A stretch of DNA of 64,000 nt from Sporosarcina sp. PTS2304 (GCF_003351785.1 NZ_CP031230.1:3200501-3264500), one strand, 5' to 3'; positions 15,582-24,832 are shown, numbered from the stretch's first letter. A program made the numbers and translations. The notes: generated by a model not told the origin, from the sequence alone.

Positions 15582-17615
15582 ATGTTTACTCCACCAGATA
15601 CAGAACTATATAACGAATTACTAGGCACGATCTCTACGAATTTGCTGTTGGTCGGCTTACTCGTTATGGCGTTCGCAAGCTATACTACGATGGCTCTGTA
15701 TGAACGGATGCAGAAACCGAGTTTTTTTAGGCGCGAGGTTTGGCTCGTGTTAACTTCTTTATCATTGGCGTTCGGGATGTGGGCGATGCATTTTGTGTGG
15801 ATGAACGCGGTCTCTCTTCCATTGGAAATGGGCGTTAACTACGCGATTGGCATTCTATCATTCATTCCGGCGTTCTTTTCTGCTTTACTCGCTTTCTATT
15901 TAGTCGATGGGCCAATGAAGTCTTGCTGGCGATATACGTTAGCTGCAGTCATTCTTGCGGAAGGTATGACGGCGATGCATTTCATCGGGATGCAAGCAAT
16001 GATTGTAGAGGCAGTGATCTTCTATGATTGGCAGTTATTGCTAGCAGGAAATATTGTCGGTGGACTCTTTGTCTATTTGATGCTCCGATTTATCAGTAGT
16101 TCGAATCGTCCGATGGTGAGAAAGTTAATGGCGCCTATATTTTTAACGATTGGGACTGTGATGATGCATTATTTGGGATTGATTGGCACAAAATTTTATA
16201 CAGGTAGTGATCAATCATTCGCTGATCATACGGTGAGTCATATGGGTGTCATGAATACGTTCATCGGAATCGGCGTAGGGATTTTATTGGTCGGTATGTT
16301 ATTGACGACATATATCGATGGCTACGTGGACTATTGGATCCAAAACTTTGATGTGTTGACGAAATTGCCGAACCGCCGAAAATGGGAGAGGAAATTGGGC
16401 GATGAACAGGCGATTGGGGATATCGCGATTTGGAATTTTCCTGATTTGCCACGCATCAATCAGTTATACGGCTACCAAGTCGGGGATGCTTTTTTACAGG
16501 ATGTGGCAGCCGTTTTCACGAAATGGAAGCCGCAATATGCACAATTGTATCGAGTGAGCGGCAATCGTTTTTTATTTTATGTGGACCAAACAGGCCGAAC
16601 GGTGGATTTCTATAAAAGTTTGATCGTGATTCAAACTCAACTTGACCGGTTACTATTGATTAAGCGGAAAGAAATGCGCTATACGTGCGGATTGGCGAAC
16701 GCTGATGCGGAGAAAACGGTCAAGCATTTGTATAAAGATGCGATGCGTGTGGTGGAACGTGCGACCGAAGCGCGTGAATGGGGCTTGCGGACGTTCAATC
16801 CCGCTGTACACGGGGTTTCTTACGAGCAGGACGTGTTGCGAGATATAACGAAAGCGCTAGACGACAATCAATTGTATTTGGTGTATCAACCGAAAATTGT
16901 AGGAAAGACCGAGGCGTTTGATAGTGTAGAGGCATTATTGCGTTGGAAGCATCCTGAACTGGGTGTCATTTCTCCTGCTGTTTTTGTTCCTATTTTGGAG
17001 CGCGACGGACGCATGGGAGAGGTGACAGACTGGATTATTCGGGAAGTATGCGAACAGATCCATGCGTGGGATGGTAGGAAAATTTTCGTTCCGCAAGTAG
17101 CGATCAATATTCCGGGCGACTATGTGGCCAATCCGCAATTATTGGATACGTTGTGGAAAGAAACGCAGACACATTGCATCGAACCGAACCGGATTGAATT
17201 GGAGATCACGGAAACGAGTACGGCGAAATCTATCGGACAAGCAATTGCTGCGATGAAGCGTTTTAAGCGATATGGTTTTTCAGTGGCGCTGGATGATTTC
17301 GGTACGGGGGTTTCGTCATTATCCTATTTACAGCAACTACCTATTACTACTCTTAAAATCGATAAATCATTCGCGGATATTGTGCCAGCTTCATTGAAAG
17401 AATGTGCGGTGTTGCACGCTATTTTAATGATCGGTCAATCTATGGATTTACGGATGGTCGTCGAAGGGGTCGAGAAGAAAAGTCAGGTGGATTTCTTATT
17501 GAACTTACAGCCGGACTTGATTTTTCAAGGATATTACTACGCGAGACCGATGGCGGCGGATCAGTTAGTGGATTGGTTAGCCGAGTGGAAGCAAGCGAAA
17601 GTAGTTCAGCAGTAG
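15582..17615 (+). CDS. Membrane MHYT-GGDEF-EAL protein, probable cyclic-di-GMP phosphodiesterase
   Basis: A 677-residue protein. Seven hydrophobic segments (about 20-250) carry the MHYT sensor repeats MHF, MHF and MHY (in MWAMHFVWM, AMHFIGMQAM, MMHYLGL), proposed to bind copper and sense O2, CO or NO. The GGDEF domain (about 265-405) is degenerate, with SGNRF instead of GGDEF, so cyclase activity is not expected. The EAL domain (about 420-670) is complete: EALLRW, ELEITET, LDDFGTG, KIDKSF, and VVEGVE for the usual AEGVE. It should hydrolyse cyclic-di-GMP. GGGAGGTGAG precedes the ATG. CheV lies downstream, which suggests motility control. Confidence 0.9.
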   Translation: MFTPPDTELYNELLGTISTNLLLVGLLVMAFASYTTMALYERMQKPSFFRREVWLVLTSLSLAFGMWAMHFVWMNAVSLPLEMGVNYAIGILSFIPAFFSALLAFYLVDGPMKSCWRYTLAAVILAEGMTAMHFIGMQAMIVEAVIFYDWQLLLAGNIVGGLFVYLMLRFISSSNRPMVRKLMAPIFLTIGTVMMHYLGLIGTKFYTGSDQSFADHTVSHMGVMNTFIGIGVGILLVGMLLTTYIDGYVDYWIQNFDVLTKLPNRRKWERKLGDEQAIGDIAIWNFPDLPRINQLYGYQVGDAFLQDVAAVFTKWKPQYAQLYRVSGNRFLFYVDQTGRTVDFYKSLIVIQTQLDRLLLIKRKEMRYTCGLANADAEKTVKHLYKDAMRVVERATEAREWGLRTFNPAVHGVSYEQDVLRDITKALDDNQLYLVYQPKIVGKTEAFDSVEALLRWKHPELGVISPAVFVPILERDGRMGEVTDWIIREVCEQIHAWDGRKIFVPQVAINIPGDYVANPQLLDTLWKETQTHCIEPNRIELEITETSTAKSIGQAIAAMKRFKRYGFSVALDDFGTGVSSLSYLQQLPITTLKIDKSFADIVPASLKECAVLHAILMIGQSMDLRMVVEGVEKKSQVDFLLNLQPDLIFQGYYYARPMAADQLVDWLAEWKQAKVVQQ

Positions 17616-17743
17616 ACGACAGTTGTGCAGAATTCAGTGATTTGCCATAGATTGCTAGATAGATTCTATGGTATAGTAGTCCTATAAATGAATGGAACGA
17701 TAGGTGTATGAATCGATCATAGTGTCTGAGAGGGTGGAAGAAG

Positions 17744-18649
17744 TTGGCGAATGATTCGGGGATTTTATTGGAAAGCGGTACGAACGAGTTGGAGATTGTC
17801 GGATTCGAAATGGGTGGCAACCGCTATGGCATCAACGTGATTAAAGTAAAAGAAATTATTATGCCATTGGCGATCACTCCTATTCCGCATGCGCATTTTG
17901 CGGTGGAGGGGATTATTCAGTTGCGCGGTGAAGTGTTGCCGGTCGTGAGCATGGAGAAAATCTTAGGAATGGCACCGTCCGCCACTCCTTCTGAGGAAAA
18001 GTACATCGTAGCGTCGTTCAACAAACAGACAGTCGTATTCCAAGTGCACAATGTGACACAGATCCATCGAATTTCCTGGAATCAAATCGAGAAACCATCA
18101 GGCATTTATGCGGCGGAAAATTCACAAGTGATCGGGGTCATTAAACTCGATGGGGAAATGCTGTTGCTGTTGGATTTCGAGAAAATCATTTTGGATATTA
18201 ATCCAGACGCAGGTATTAATGTTGAGCAAGTGAAGAAATTAGGAAAGCGGGAACGTTCAGATAAGCGTATTTTGATCGCAGAAGATTCCCCGCTGCTGCG
18301 TAAATTGCTTCACGATACATTGAATGAAGCAGGTTATATGAATTTGGATTTCTATGAAAATGGTCAAGATGCTTTCGATTATTTGGAGAGCTTGGTAGCC
18401 GCCGATGTGGATATTAAGAAAGAAGTCCAGCTAGTCATTACGGATATTGAAATGCCGCAGATGGATGGACATCATTTCACGAGACGTATCCGTGAAAATC
18501 CAAAACTTGCGGGTCTGCCGATTATCATTTTCTCTTCATTGATTACCGATGATTTGAAGCATAAAGGGATCAGCGTCGGTGCAGATGATCAAGTGAGTAA
18601 GCCTGAGATTGCCGAGTTGGTCTTGAAGATTGATAAGTATATATTGTGA
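17744..18649 (+). CDS. cheV: Chemotaxis coupling protein CheV
   Basis: A 301-residue fusion of a CheW domain (about 12-150) and a response-regulator receiver (about 180-301). The CheW part includes FEMGGNRYGINVIKVKEII and GIIQLRGEVLPVV. The receiver has acidic residues in RILIAEDSP, the phosphoacceptor Asp in VITDIEMPQMDG (about 233), a Ser in IIIFSS and a Lys in DQVSKPE. It couples chemoreceptors to CheA and takes part in adaptation. The TTG start follows AGAGGGTGG. A strong terminator comes after it, so it is transcribed alone. Confidence 0.95.
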   Translation: MANDSGILLESGTNELEIVGFEMGGNRYGINVIKVKEIIMPLAITPIPHAHFAVEGIIQLRGEVLPVVSMEKILGMAPSATPSEEKYIVASFNKQTVVFQVHNVTQIHRISWNQIEKPSGIYAAENSQVIGVIKLDGEMLLLLDFEKIILDINPDAGINVEQVKKLGKRERSDKRILIAEDSPLLRKLLHDTLNEAGYMNLDFYENGQDAFDYLESLVAADVDIKKEVQLVITDIEMPQMDGHHFTRRIRENPKLAGLPIIIFSSLITDDLKHKGISVGADDQVSKPEIAELVLKIDKYIL

Positions 18650-18654
18650 GATAT

Positions 18655-18688
18655 GAAGACTTCCTGTTGCAGGGGAGTCTTTTTTTAT
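18655..18688 (+). terminator. Terminator after cheV
   Basis: AAGACTTCCTG and CAGGGGAGTCTT pair around TTG with one imperfect position, followed by TTTTTTT. Confidence 0.85.
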
Positions 18689-18715
18689 TTGGGATGCGCG
18701 GCGTGGATGTCTCTC

Positions 18716-18836
18716 CGCTCATAGAATGCGCGCGTCCGCTCATAGAGTGCGTCGAAGCGCTCATAGAGTGCGCGCGACCGCTCATAGAGTACGTTGAAGC
18801 GCTCATAGAACCCACGCGACCGCTCATCGAATCCAC
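18716..18836 (+). repeat. 21-bp tandem repeat cluster 1 (CGCTCATAG type, 6 copies)
   Basis: CGCTCAT starts at 18716, 18737, 18758, 18779, 18800 and 18821, an exact 21-bp period. The last copy is degenerate (CGCTCATCG). Variable 12-bp stretches separate the CGCTCATAG cores. Both strands stay open only because 21 is a multiple of three. It lies between the cheV terminator and the next co-oriented gene. Confidence 0.9.
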
Positions 18837-18959
18837 ACCACATCCGAAAAACATAAGCAAAAGGAACCAATTTCAATACGTTGCGTAGACTAGGCAGGGC
18901 GGGGCTAGTGGAATCTGTTAAAATAATGGGTAAAACTAGAATATGGACGGGTGAGTGTG

Positions 18960-19661
18960 ATGGTGGAGCGAATATTGATTGTGGAAGATGAAGAAAGTAT
19001 TGCGCGTGTGTTGCAACTGGAGTTGGAGTTTGAGAAGTATGAGACGGGAATTGCGCATACGGGGACGGATGGGTTAATTTTGTTTCGGGAGCAGTCGTGG
19101 GATTTGGTGTTGTTGGATTTGATGTTGCCCGGGCTGAATGGTTTGGATGTGTTGCGGCGGATTCGATCGCATGATTCTGATACGCCGGTGTTGTTGCTGA
19201 CAGCGAAAAATGATGTGGAGGATAAGGTCAAAGGGCTGGATCTCGGGGCGAATGATTATATTACGAAACCGTTTGAGATTGAGGAATTATTGGCGCGGAT
19301 TCGTACGGCGTTGCGTGTGGCGGGGCATGATAAGTCAACGCAGGGAGATCCCGATTTGCTGGAGTTTGCAGATTTGTCGCTACACCAGTTGTCGCGGGAT
19401 GTGACGCGTGGCGGTCATCCGATAGAATTGACGCCGCGGGAATTTGATTTGTTGCAACATTTATTGAAGCATCCGAATCAAGTGTTAACGCGAGAGCAGT
19501 TGCTAGATGCGGTGTGGGGATATGATTACTACGGCGATACGAATGTTGTCGATGTGTATATTCGGTACGTGCGCAAGAAAATAGATGTAGGGGAAGTACC
19601 GCTTATTCAGACGGTGCGCGGTGTCGGCTATGTGCTGAAGGAGCCGGTGCATGAAGCTTAA
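18960..19661 (+). CDS. OmpR-family response regulator (YkoG-like)
   Basis: A 233-residue two-component regulator. The receiver (about 1-115) has the acidic pair in LIVEDEE, the phosphoacceptor Asp in LVLLDLMLPG (about 53), Thr in LLLTAKND and Lys in YITKPFE. The winged helix DNA-binding domain (about 135-230) shows LTPREFDLLQHLL and VDVYIRYVRKKI. ATG at 18960 is preferred over GTG at 18951 because GGGTGAG then has normal spacing. The kinase gene overlaps by 11 nt. A PepSY gene follows, as in the Bacillus ykoGHI group. The target promoter is unknown. Confidence 0.9.
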   Translation: MVERILIVEDEESIARVLQLELEFEKYETGIAHTGTDGLILFREQSWDLVLLDLMLPGLNGLDVLRRIRSHDSDTPVLLLTAKNDVEDKVKGLDLGANDYITKPFEIEELLARIRTALRVAGHDKSTQGDPDLLEFADLSLHQLSRDVTRGGHPIELTPREFDLLQHLLKHPNQVLTREQLLDAVWGYDYYGDTNVVDVYIRYVRKKIDVGEVPLIQTVRGVGYVLKEPVHEA

Positions 19662-20988
19662 GACGAAAATTCATCTGTTTTCGACGGTGCTGATGCTCTG
19701 TATTTTGACGCTAAGTAATATAGGAATTTATTTCATTTTTAAGCAGTTGGCGTTTACGACGGAATATCAGCAGTTGATCCATCGGTCGAAGGAATTGACG
19801 GAAGGGTTGAGCCGCGTACAGGATGAGGATGAGGTCGGGGATGTATTGCGGACTTACATTAATCCTGAGAGCTTGCTGCGAATAGTGGATCAGGACGGGC
19901 AGATTCTCAAAACTACACAGTCTACGAATGAGTTGAAAAGCTATACACCGACGTTTGACGAGGGTGCTGATTATACGATTGGCATGGTGCAAGGGGCAGC
20001 GGTGATGATGACGCGTGTGCCGATTATTTATACAGACGGCGATATTGCCTATGTGGAAATAGTGCAGTTGCTGCGGGATTCGAGTCGTAGTTTACGTTTG
20101 CTGAAGTTCATCTTATTCGGTGTGACGGTGCTTGCGATGGTTCCGATTACGTTGTCGAGTATGACGCTCGGGAAAGTGTTGATTCAGCCGATTAAGAAGT
20201 TGATTGCGACGATGCGTGCCAGTCGGAGGTCAGGGAAGTATGAAAAGTTGGTAGCTTCTGAGGGAAAGGACGAGTTGGCGGAAATGAGCCAGACGTTCAA
20301 TGAAATGATGGAGCAGTTGGAGCAAAATTATCATAAGCAGGAAATGTTCGTGTCGAATGCTTCTCATGAATTGAAGACACCGCTGACGATCATGGAAGGC
20401 TATGCGCGGTTACTGAAGCGCCGCGGTTTTGATAATCGGCAAGTGGCGGACGAAGCAGTGACCGCCATTTTGAATGAAACGGGCCGGATGAAAGAGTTGA
20501 TCGAGCAAATGCTGCAGTTAGCGAAGACTAAGGATCCGCTAGCATTTACTTTTTCGCAAGTGGATATTAATCAGCTGATCGATGAAGTGATCGAGCCGTT
20601 GCGCGTGTCGTCTGGACGAGACATTCAGTTTGTGTGGGAAGGGCGGCTGCCGGCTTCCACGGATGAAAAACGATTGAAACAATTGCTGTTCATTTTATTG
20701 GATAATGCGAGGAAGTACAGTGAGGGGGAAATTATTGTACGCGCCATGCTGGAGGAGCGTGCAATTGTGATCGAAGTGGAAGATGCGGGTGAAGGAATTG
20801 ATGAGAAGCATTTGCCGCATTTATTCGACCGCTTTTATCGTGTACAGGAAGACCGTGCGCGTAAAACAGGAGGCACGGGGCTGGGCTTGTCGATTGCCAA
20901 AGATGTAGCGGACGGCATACGCGCACAATTGCAAGTGGAAAGTGGGCGTGGACAAGGAACGACGATGCGTATTATACTGCCTCGATGA
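19651..20988 (+). CDS. Sensor histidine kinase (YkoH-like)
   Basis: A 445-residue membrane kinase. Two membrane segments (about 8-30 and 150-172) enclose an extracytoplasmic domain of about 120 residues. A HAMP linker follows (about 173-226). HisKA has the phosphorylatable His in NASHELKTPL (about 239). HATPase_c has LDNARKYS, DAGEGI, FDRFYR and GTGLGLSI. It is translationally coupled to the response regulator. The following PepSY protein is probably a target or accessory of this pathway. The signal is unknown; relatives often respond to cell-envelope or metal stress. Confidence 0.9.
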   Translation: MKLKTKIHLFSTVLMLCILTLSNIGIYFIFKQLAFTTEYQQLIHRSKELTEGLSRVQDEDEVGDVLRTYINPESLLRIVDQDGQILKTTQSTNELKSYTPTFDEGADYTIGMVQGAAVMMTRVPIIYTDGDIAYVEIVQLLRDSSRSLRLLKFILFGVTVLAMVPITLSSMTLGKVLIQPIKKLIATMRASRRSGKYEKLVASEGKDELAEMSQTFNEMMEQLEQNYHKQEMFVSNASHELKTPLTIMEGYARLLKRRGFDNRQVADEAVTAILNETGRMKELIEQMLQLAKTKDPLAFTFSQVDINQLIDEVIEPLRVSSGRDIQFVWEGRLPASTDEKRLKQLLFILLDNARKYSEGEIIVRAMLEERAIVIEVEDAGEGIDEKHLPHLFDRFYRVQEDRARKTGGTGLGLSIAKDVADGIRAQLQVESGRGQGTTMRIILPR

Positions 20989-21042
20989 TTCTCATGGAAC
21001 TCTAATGATAGGGTGATATATTCATAGAAAGAGGTGAGTGTG

Positions 21043-21756
21043 ATGGGTTGGTTGAAAAAGCCTTTAGTGTTGACTGTTATCATAGCGATAGTCGTTGTGG
21101 CGGGCGGCAATTGGTATATCAAACAAATGACGCAAGAGGAGACAGTGCCTATAGAAGAAGTGAAAATGCGCTTAGAGTCGATGTATCAGGGCAGTGTGGA
21201 GCAGCTGACCGATGCGGACGTAGAGTATCAAGCGGAAATTTTGCGAAATGGTGCGTTGTATAGCGCGACGGTGGATCGCAAGACGGGAAAGGTGAAAACG
21301 CTGGAATTGCTGAAGAAAGCAGAGCCGACAGTCGTTGTAAAGTCTGAACCCGAGAAGCCGATAGAAAAGCCTGCCAACGAGCCGGTGGAGGAACCAGTTA
21401 CTCCGAATGAAAAGCTACCTGTTATAGAAAAGCCTGCATCCCAACCGGTTTCTGAAAAGCCCATAGAGAAGCCGAGACCACAACCGGTTCCTGCACCTAT
21501 TGAAAAACCAAAGCCACAACCCCAGGAAAAGAAACAGTCGGTCGTTTTGACGGAGCAACAAGCGATTGCGATTGCGCTCGGACGCCTTCATGCGAAAGTG
21601 CCGGTTGAAGTGGATGATGTGGATTTTGTCCCGACGCAACAGGGAGGCTATTATTTGGTAGAGTTGGATCTCGATACGGATGCGGAATTGGATGAAGTCG
21701 TGTACCAAATCCATGCGATTTCGGGGAAAATCATGTCGGAGAGTTGGGATGATTGA
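21043..21756 (+). CDS. Membrane-anchored PepSY-domain protein (YkoI-like)
   Basis: A 237-residue protein. One N-terminal membrane anchor (VLTVIIAIVVVAGGNWYI) is followed by an extracytoplasmic PepSY-like segment (about 35-90). A long linker of Glu-Lys-Pro units (about 100-165, repeated EKP and PQP) leads to a second PepSY domain (about 172-237, beginning LTEQQAIAIALGRL). The rigid charged linker may span the cell wall. ATG at 21043 is chosen because GAGGTGAG (21032-21039) suits it better than the GTG at 21034. It lies 54 nt after the kinase gene and probably belongs to that operon. PepSY domains are thought to inhibit proteases or scavenge signals. Confidence 0.8.
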   Translation: MGWLKKPLVLTVIIAIVVVAGGNWYIKQMTQEETVPIEEVKMRLESMYQGSVEQLTDADVEYQAEILRNGALYSATVDRKTGKVKTLELLKKAEPTVVVKSEPEKPIEKPANEPVEEPVTPNEKLPVIEKPASQPVSEKPIEKPRPQPVPAPIEKPKPQPQEKKQSVVLTEQQAIAIALGRLHAKVPVEVDDVDFVPTQQGGYYLVELDLDTDAELDEVVYQIHAISGKIMSESWDD

Positions 21757-21774
21757 GGAGGATGGTGTTCGTTT

Positions 21775-21990
21775 AGAAGTTGGAGTGGGGTACGTGACTC
21801 TTCTTTCTTGGTGCAGAAAAATGATGTACGTGTGAGGATTCTCCCGAGAGAAACCGGACGCGTCCCCTCCGGAAAGCGTATCGTCTGGAAGCGCAAGCCG
21901 CATGACATTCTAAGTCAGCCTTGCTCCATCTACTAAACGAACATAAAGTACCTGACAAGTCCAATAGTTTTCATCACATATAAAGAGTGA
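21775..21990 (+). repeat. Single copy of the dispersed inverted-repeat element
   Basis: GAAGTTGGAGTGGGGTA, GAGGATTCTCCC and ACCGGACGC match the start of the 54.4-55.6 kb repeat unit. GCGTCCCCTCCGGAAAGC and the following roughly 40 bases (21860-21925) match 55,950-56,010 in the same orientation. AAAGAGTGATCAAACGGTC at about 21979 recurs near 55,766 with one change. It is a mosaic copy of the family between the PepSY and glycerate kinase genes. Confidence 0.75.
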
Positions 21991-22075
21991 TCAAACGGTC
22001 TTGCGGTCTTTTCCGCATAGTAGATGACTGTAAAGACCCTTTCTGCTACACTACGAACAAAGGGAGTGGGAAGCC

Positions 22076-23200
22076 ATGAAAGTGATCATTGCGCCGGATG
22101 CATTTAAGGGGAGTTTGACAGCGAAAGAAGCGGCCCACGCGATGAAACGAGGTATAGAACATGTCTTTTCGGATGCTACTATCATCTGCTTGCCTATCGC
22201 AGACGGTGGCGAAGGGACGCTGGAGGCCTTGGTTTCTGCAACGAATGGACGGTATAAAGAAACGATCGTGCAAGATCCGCTCGGACGTTTGATCCCAGCG
22301 AAGCTTGGTGTGCTTGGCGATGGAAAGACGGCTGTAGTGGAGCTGGCGCAAGCATCGGGTATTACGTTGCTGGCGGAAGAAGAGTTGGATCCGTTGAAAG
22401 CTTCGACGTATGGCACGGGCGAGTTGATACGTTTTGCGCTGGATGAAGGTTATCGCAAATTGATCATCGGGCTCGGTGGCAGTGCGACGAATGATGGGGG
22501 CACCGGAATGCTTGAGGCGCTCGGGGTGCGTTTTTTTGACGCGGCGGGCAGATTGTTGAAAATGAATGGCGGGGCGCTGTCATTGATCGCTTCAATCGAT
22601 GACACGGAGTTAGATGAGCGCTTGCATAGTACACAAATAGTAGTAGCTTCAGATGTTGAAAATCCGTTAGTAGGAAAAACCGGTGCAACATCTATTTTTG
22701 GTCCGCAAAAAGGGGTGAAGCAGGCTATGATTGAGCCTTTGGATGCTGGTATGCGACACTTTGCGGATGTAACTGAGCGGCTAAAAGGTAAGCGTTTGCA
22801 TGATCTTCGTGGTGCTGGTGCAGCAGGTGGCAGTGCAGGGGCGTTGGTTGCCTACTGCGACGCTGAAGTAGCAAGTGGGATTGAGGTGGTGCTAGAAGCT
22901 ATAGGTTTTGCAAAGCATCTTTCATCCGTCGATTTTATCGTCACAGGGGAAGGGAAGACCGATCGGCAGACGCTTAACGGTAAGGCGTTGCTCGGCGTAG
23001 CGAAGCTGGCAAAAGACTATAAAGTGCCGGTGTACGTCATTTCGGGTTCTGTTGAAAAAGAAGCGCTCGATCCACTAGGTGAATGGTTTACGGGACTGGA
23101 TGAGTTGAATGATGGTCGCCCGGTAGCTGAATTGATGGTGAATGCTTCAGAAATTTTGAGGCAAAAGACAGAGGAAATTTTCTCGGATAGGCATATGTAA
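22076..23200 (+). CDS. glxK: Glycerate 2-kinase (GK-I family)
   Basis: A 374-residue kinase that phosphorylates D-glycerate, feeding glyoxylate or serine-derived carbon into lower glycolysis. Family landmarks are APDAFKGSLTA (N-terminus), IADGGEGTLEA (about 41-51), GLGGSATNDGGTGMLEA (about 131-147), AAGGSAGALVAYC (about 246) and TGEGKTDRQTLNGKA (about 285-299). Full length is normal. GGGAGTGG precedes the ATG. The symporter gene 40 nt later may be co-transcribed. A 2-hydroxyacid dehydrogenase at 48.6 kb could supply glycerate. Confidence 0.9.
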   Translation: MKVIIAPDAFKGSLTAKEAAHAMKRGIEHVFSDATIICLPIADGGEGTLEALVSATNGRYKETIVQDPLGRLIPAKLGVLGDGKTAVVELAQASGITLLAEEELDPLKASTYGTGELIRFALDEGYRKLIIGLGGSATNDGGTGMLEALGVRFFDAAGRLLKMNGGALSLIASIDDTELDERLHSTQIVVASDVENPLVGKTGATSIFGPQKGVKQAMIEPLDAGMRHFADVTERLKGKRLHDLRGAGAAGGSAGALVAYCDAEVASGIEVVLEAIGFAKHLSSVDFIVTGEGKTDRQTLNGKALLGVAKLAKDYKVPVYVISGSVEKEALDPLGEWFTGLDELNDGRPVAELMVNASEILRQKTEEIFSDRHM

Positions 23201-23239
23201 GCTGCGAGTAGGGTAGGTAAAAACTAAGGAGGTGGTCAT

Positions 23240-24664
23240 ATGATTCAAAGTGCTTTAGATTGGCTGGTAGGTCCGGCGAATAATTTCATTTGGACATATA
23301 TTTTAATTGGACTATTATTGGTTGCAGGTGTTTATTTTACGATTCGTACGAAGTTTGTACAAGTGCGTTTATTTGGTGAAATGTTCCGTTTGATTGTGGA
23401 GAAAAAAGATAATAACGATGGTGTGTCTCCGTTCCAGGCATTTACGATCAGTGCGGCATCACGTGTCGGTACGGGCAACGTGGCAGGAGTAGCTCTTGCG
23501 ATTGGAATTGGTGGACCGGGCGCGGTATTTTGGATGTGGATCATTGCGGTGATCGGCATGGCGACGGCGTTCATTGAGAGTACGCTTGCACAAGTGTATA
23601 AAGTGAAGGATGGAGATACATTCCGTGGAGGACCGGCGTATTATATGCAAAAAGCGCTCGGGCAACGGAAGTTAGGGATTGCCTTCGCGATTTTATTGAC
23701 GATGTGTTTCGGATTTATTTTTAACGCGGTGCAATCGAATACGATCAGTCAGTCGTTCTCGGATGTTTTTGGAATTCCTCACTGGACGATTGGTATCGGT
23801 TTAATCGTCTTGACAGCTATTATTGTGTTTGGTGGCGTCAAGCGGATTGTCAAAGTGACGCAGACGATCGTACCTGTGATGGCAACATTTTATATTATTG
23901 TGGCATTATTTATCGTCGTGACGAATATTACGCAAGTACCGGCAATGATCATGCTGATTTTTGAACATGCATTCGGTATCAAGGAAATCGTTGGCGGAGG
24001 AATCGGAATGGCGATCATGCAAGGGGTTCGTCGAGGTCTTTTCTCCAATGAAGCTGGTATGGGTAGTGTGCCGAACGCAGCAGCGACGGCAAACGTCTCG
24101 CATCCAGCCAAACAAGGGCTCGTGCAAAGTTTAGGTGTGTTTTTCGATACGATCATCATTTGTTCTGCGACAGCGTTCATCATTTTACTCGGCGGATTGT
24201 ATGAGACGGGCGAGTCGAATGGTATTTTGCTGACGCAAGCCTCGATGGCGGTTCACGTAGGGGCATGGGCACCGTATTTCATCGCAGTGGCGATTATGTT
24301 CTTCGCCTTTAGTTCGATAATCGGAAACTATTATTATGGTGAAACGAATATTGAATTTATCAATGCAAATAAAGGATGGAAGTTAGTCTATCAGCTTCTC
24401 GTGCTGGCTATGGTATTTTTCGGGGCTGTAGCAAAAGTACAAGTCGTGTGGGATATGGCTGATTTATTTATGGGACTTATGGCGATTCTGAACTTAGTAG
24501 TCATCTTGGTTCTTGGGAAAGTGGCGTTTAAAGTATTGGACGATTTCACTGTCCAACGACGGGCTGGGAAAAATCCTGTCTTTAAAGCGTCCAGTATACC
24601 AGGACTAAAAGGTGCGGAATGTTGGGAAGATACACCGAGTCAACCTGAACATCGTATTCAATAA
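23240..24664 (+). CDS. Sodium:alanine/glycine symporter (AGCS family)
   Basis: A 474-residue integral membrane protein with about 11 hydrophobic segments that couples uptake of small neutral amino acids to sodium. Family landmarks are SAASRVGTGNVAGVALAIG (about 74-92), GPGAVFWMW (about 92-100) and SNEAGMGSVPNAAA (about 270-283). AAGGAGGTGG before the ATG is a strong binding site. Alanine, glycine and glutamine transporters cannot be told apart by eye. Confidence 0.9.
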   Translation: MIQSALDWLVGPANNFIWTYILIGLLLVAGVYFTIRTKFVQVRLFGEMFRLIVEKKDNNDGVSPFQAFTISAASRVGTGNVAGVALAIGIGGPGAVFWMWIIAVIGMATAFIESTLAQVYKVKDGDTFRGGPAYYMQKALGQRKLGIAFAILLTMCFGFIFNAVQSNTISQSFSDVFGIPHWTIGIGLIVLTAIIVFGGVKRIVKVTQTIVPVMATFYIIVALFIVVTNITQVPAMIMLIFEHAFGIKEIVGGGIGMAIMQGVRRGLFSNEAGMGSVPNAAATANVSHPAKQGLVQSLGVFFDTIIICSATAFIILLGGLYETGESNGILLTQASMAVHVGAWAPYFIAVAIMFFAFSSIIGNYYYGETNIEFINANKGWKLVYQLLVLAMVFFGAVAKVQVVWDMADLFMGLMAILNLVVILVLGKVAFKVLDDFTVQRRAGKNPVFKASSIPGLKGAECWEDTPSQPEHRIQ

Positions 24665-24717
24665 TAAAAAAGTGTGCATCTCGGACGGACGTTTAAAAAA
24701 GTTCACATACGATCTTT

Positions 24718-24816
24718 TAGTCAACGTCCAAAAAGTTTGCTATACTTAACCGTACGACTGGAAAAATTATCGCATCGTAGTCCAGAAGAATGATTCTGGC
24801 TACGATGGTTTTTTTC
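24718..24816 (+). ncRNA. Promoter-hairpin unit: possible small RNA or detached terminator
   Basis: TATACT at 24741-24746 is a good -10, with a weak -35 (TAGTCA). About 30 nt later CATCGTAG-T-CCAGAA and TTCTGG-C-TACGATG form a long stem (24773-24807) followed by TTTTTTT. This could be the terminator of the symporter gene lying over 100 nt downstream, or a stand-alone transcript of about 60 nt. No reading frame fits. Confidence 0.4.
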
Positions 24817-24832
24817 TGCTTTACAACAACTA

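Noticed and set aside
20732-20926. Small minus-strand frames inside the kinase and other large genes
   Set aside because: These are antisense shadows of strongly conserved coding sequence with no binding sites.
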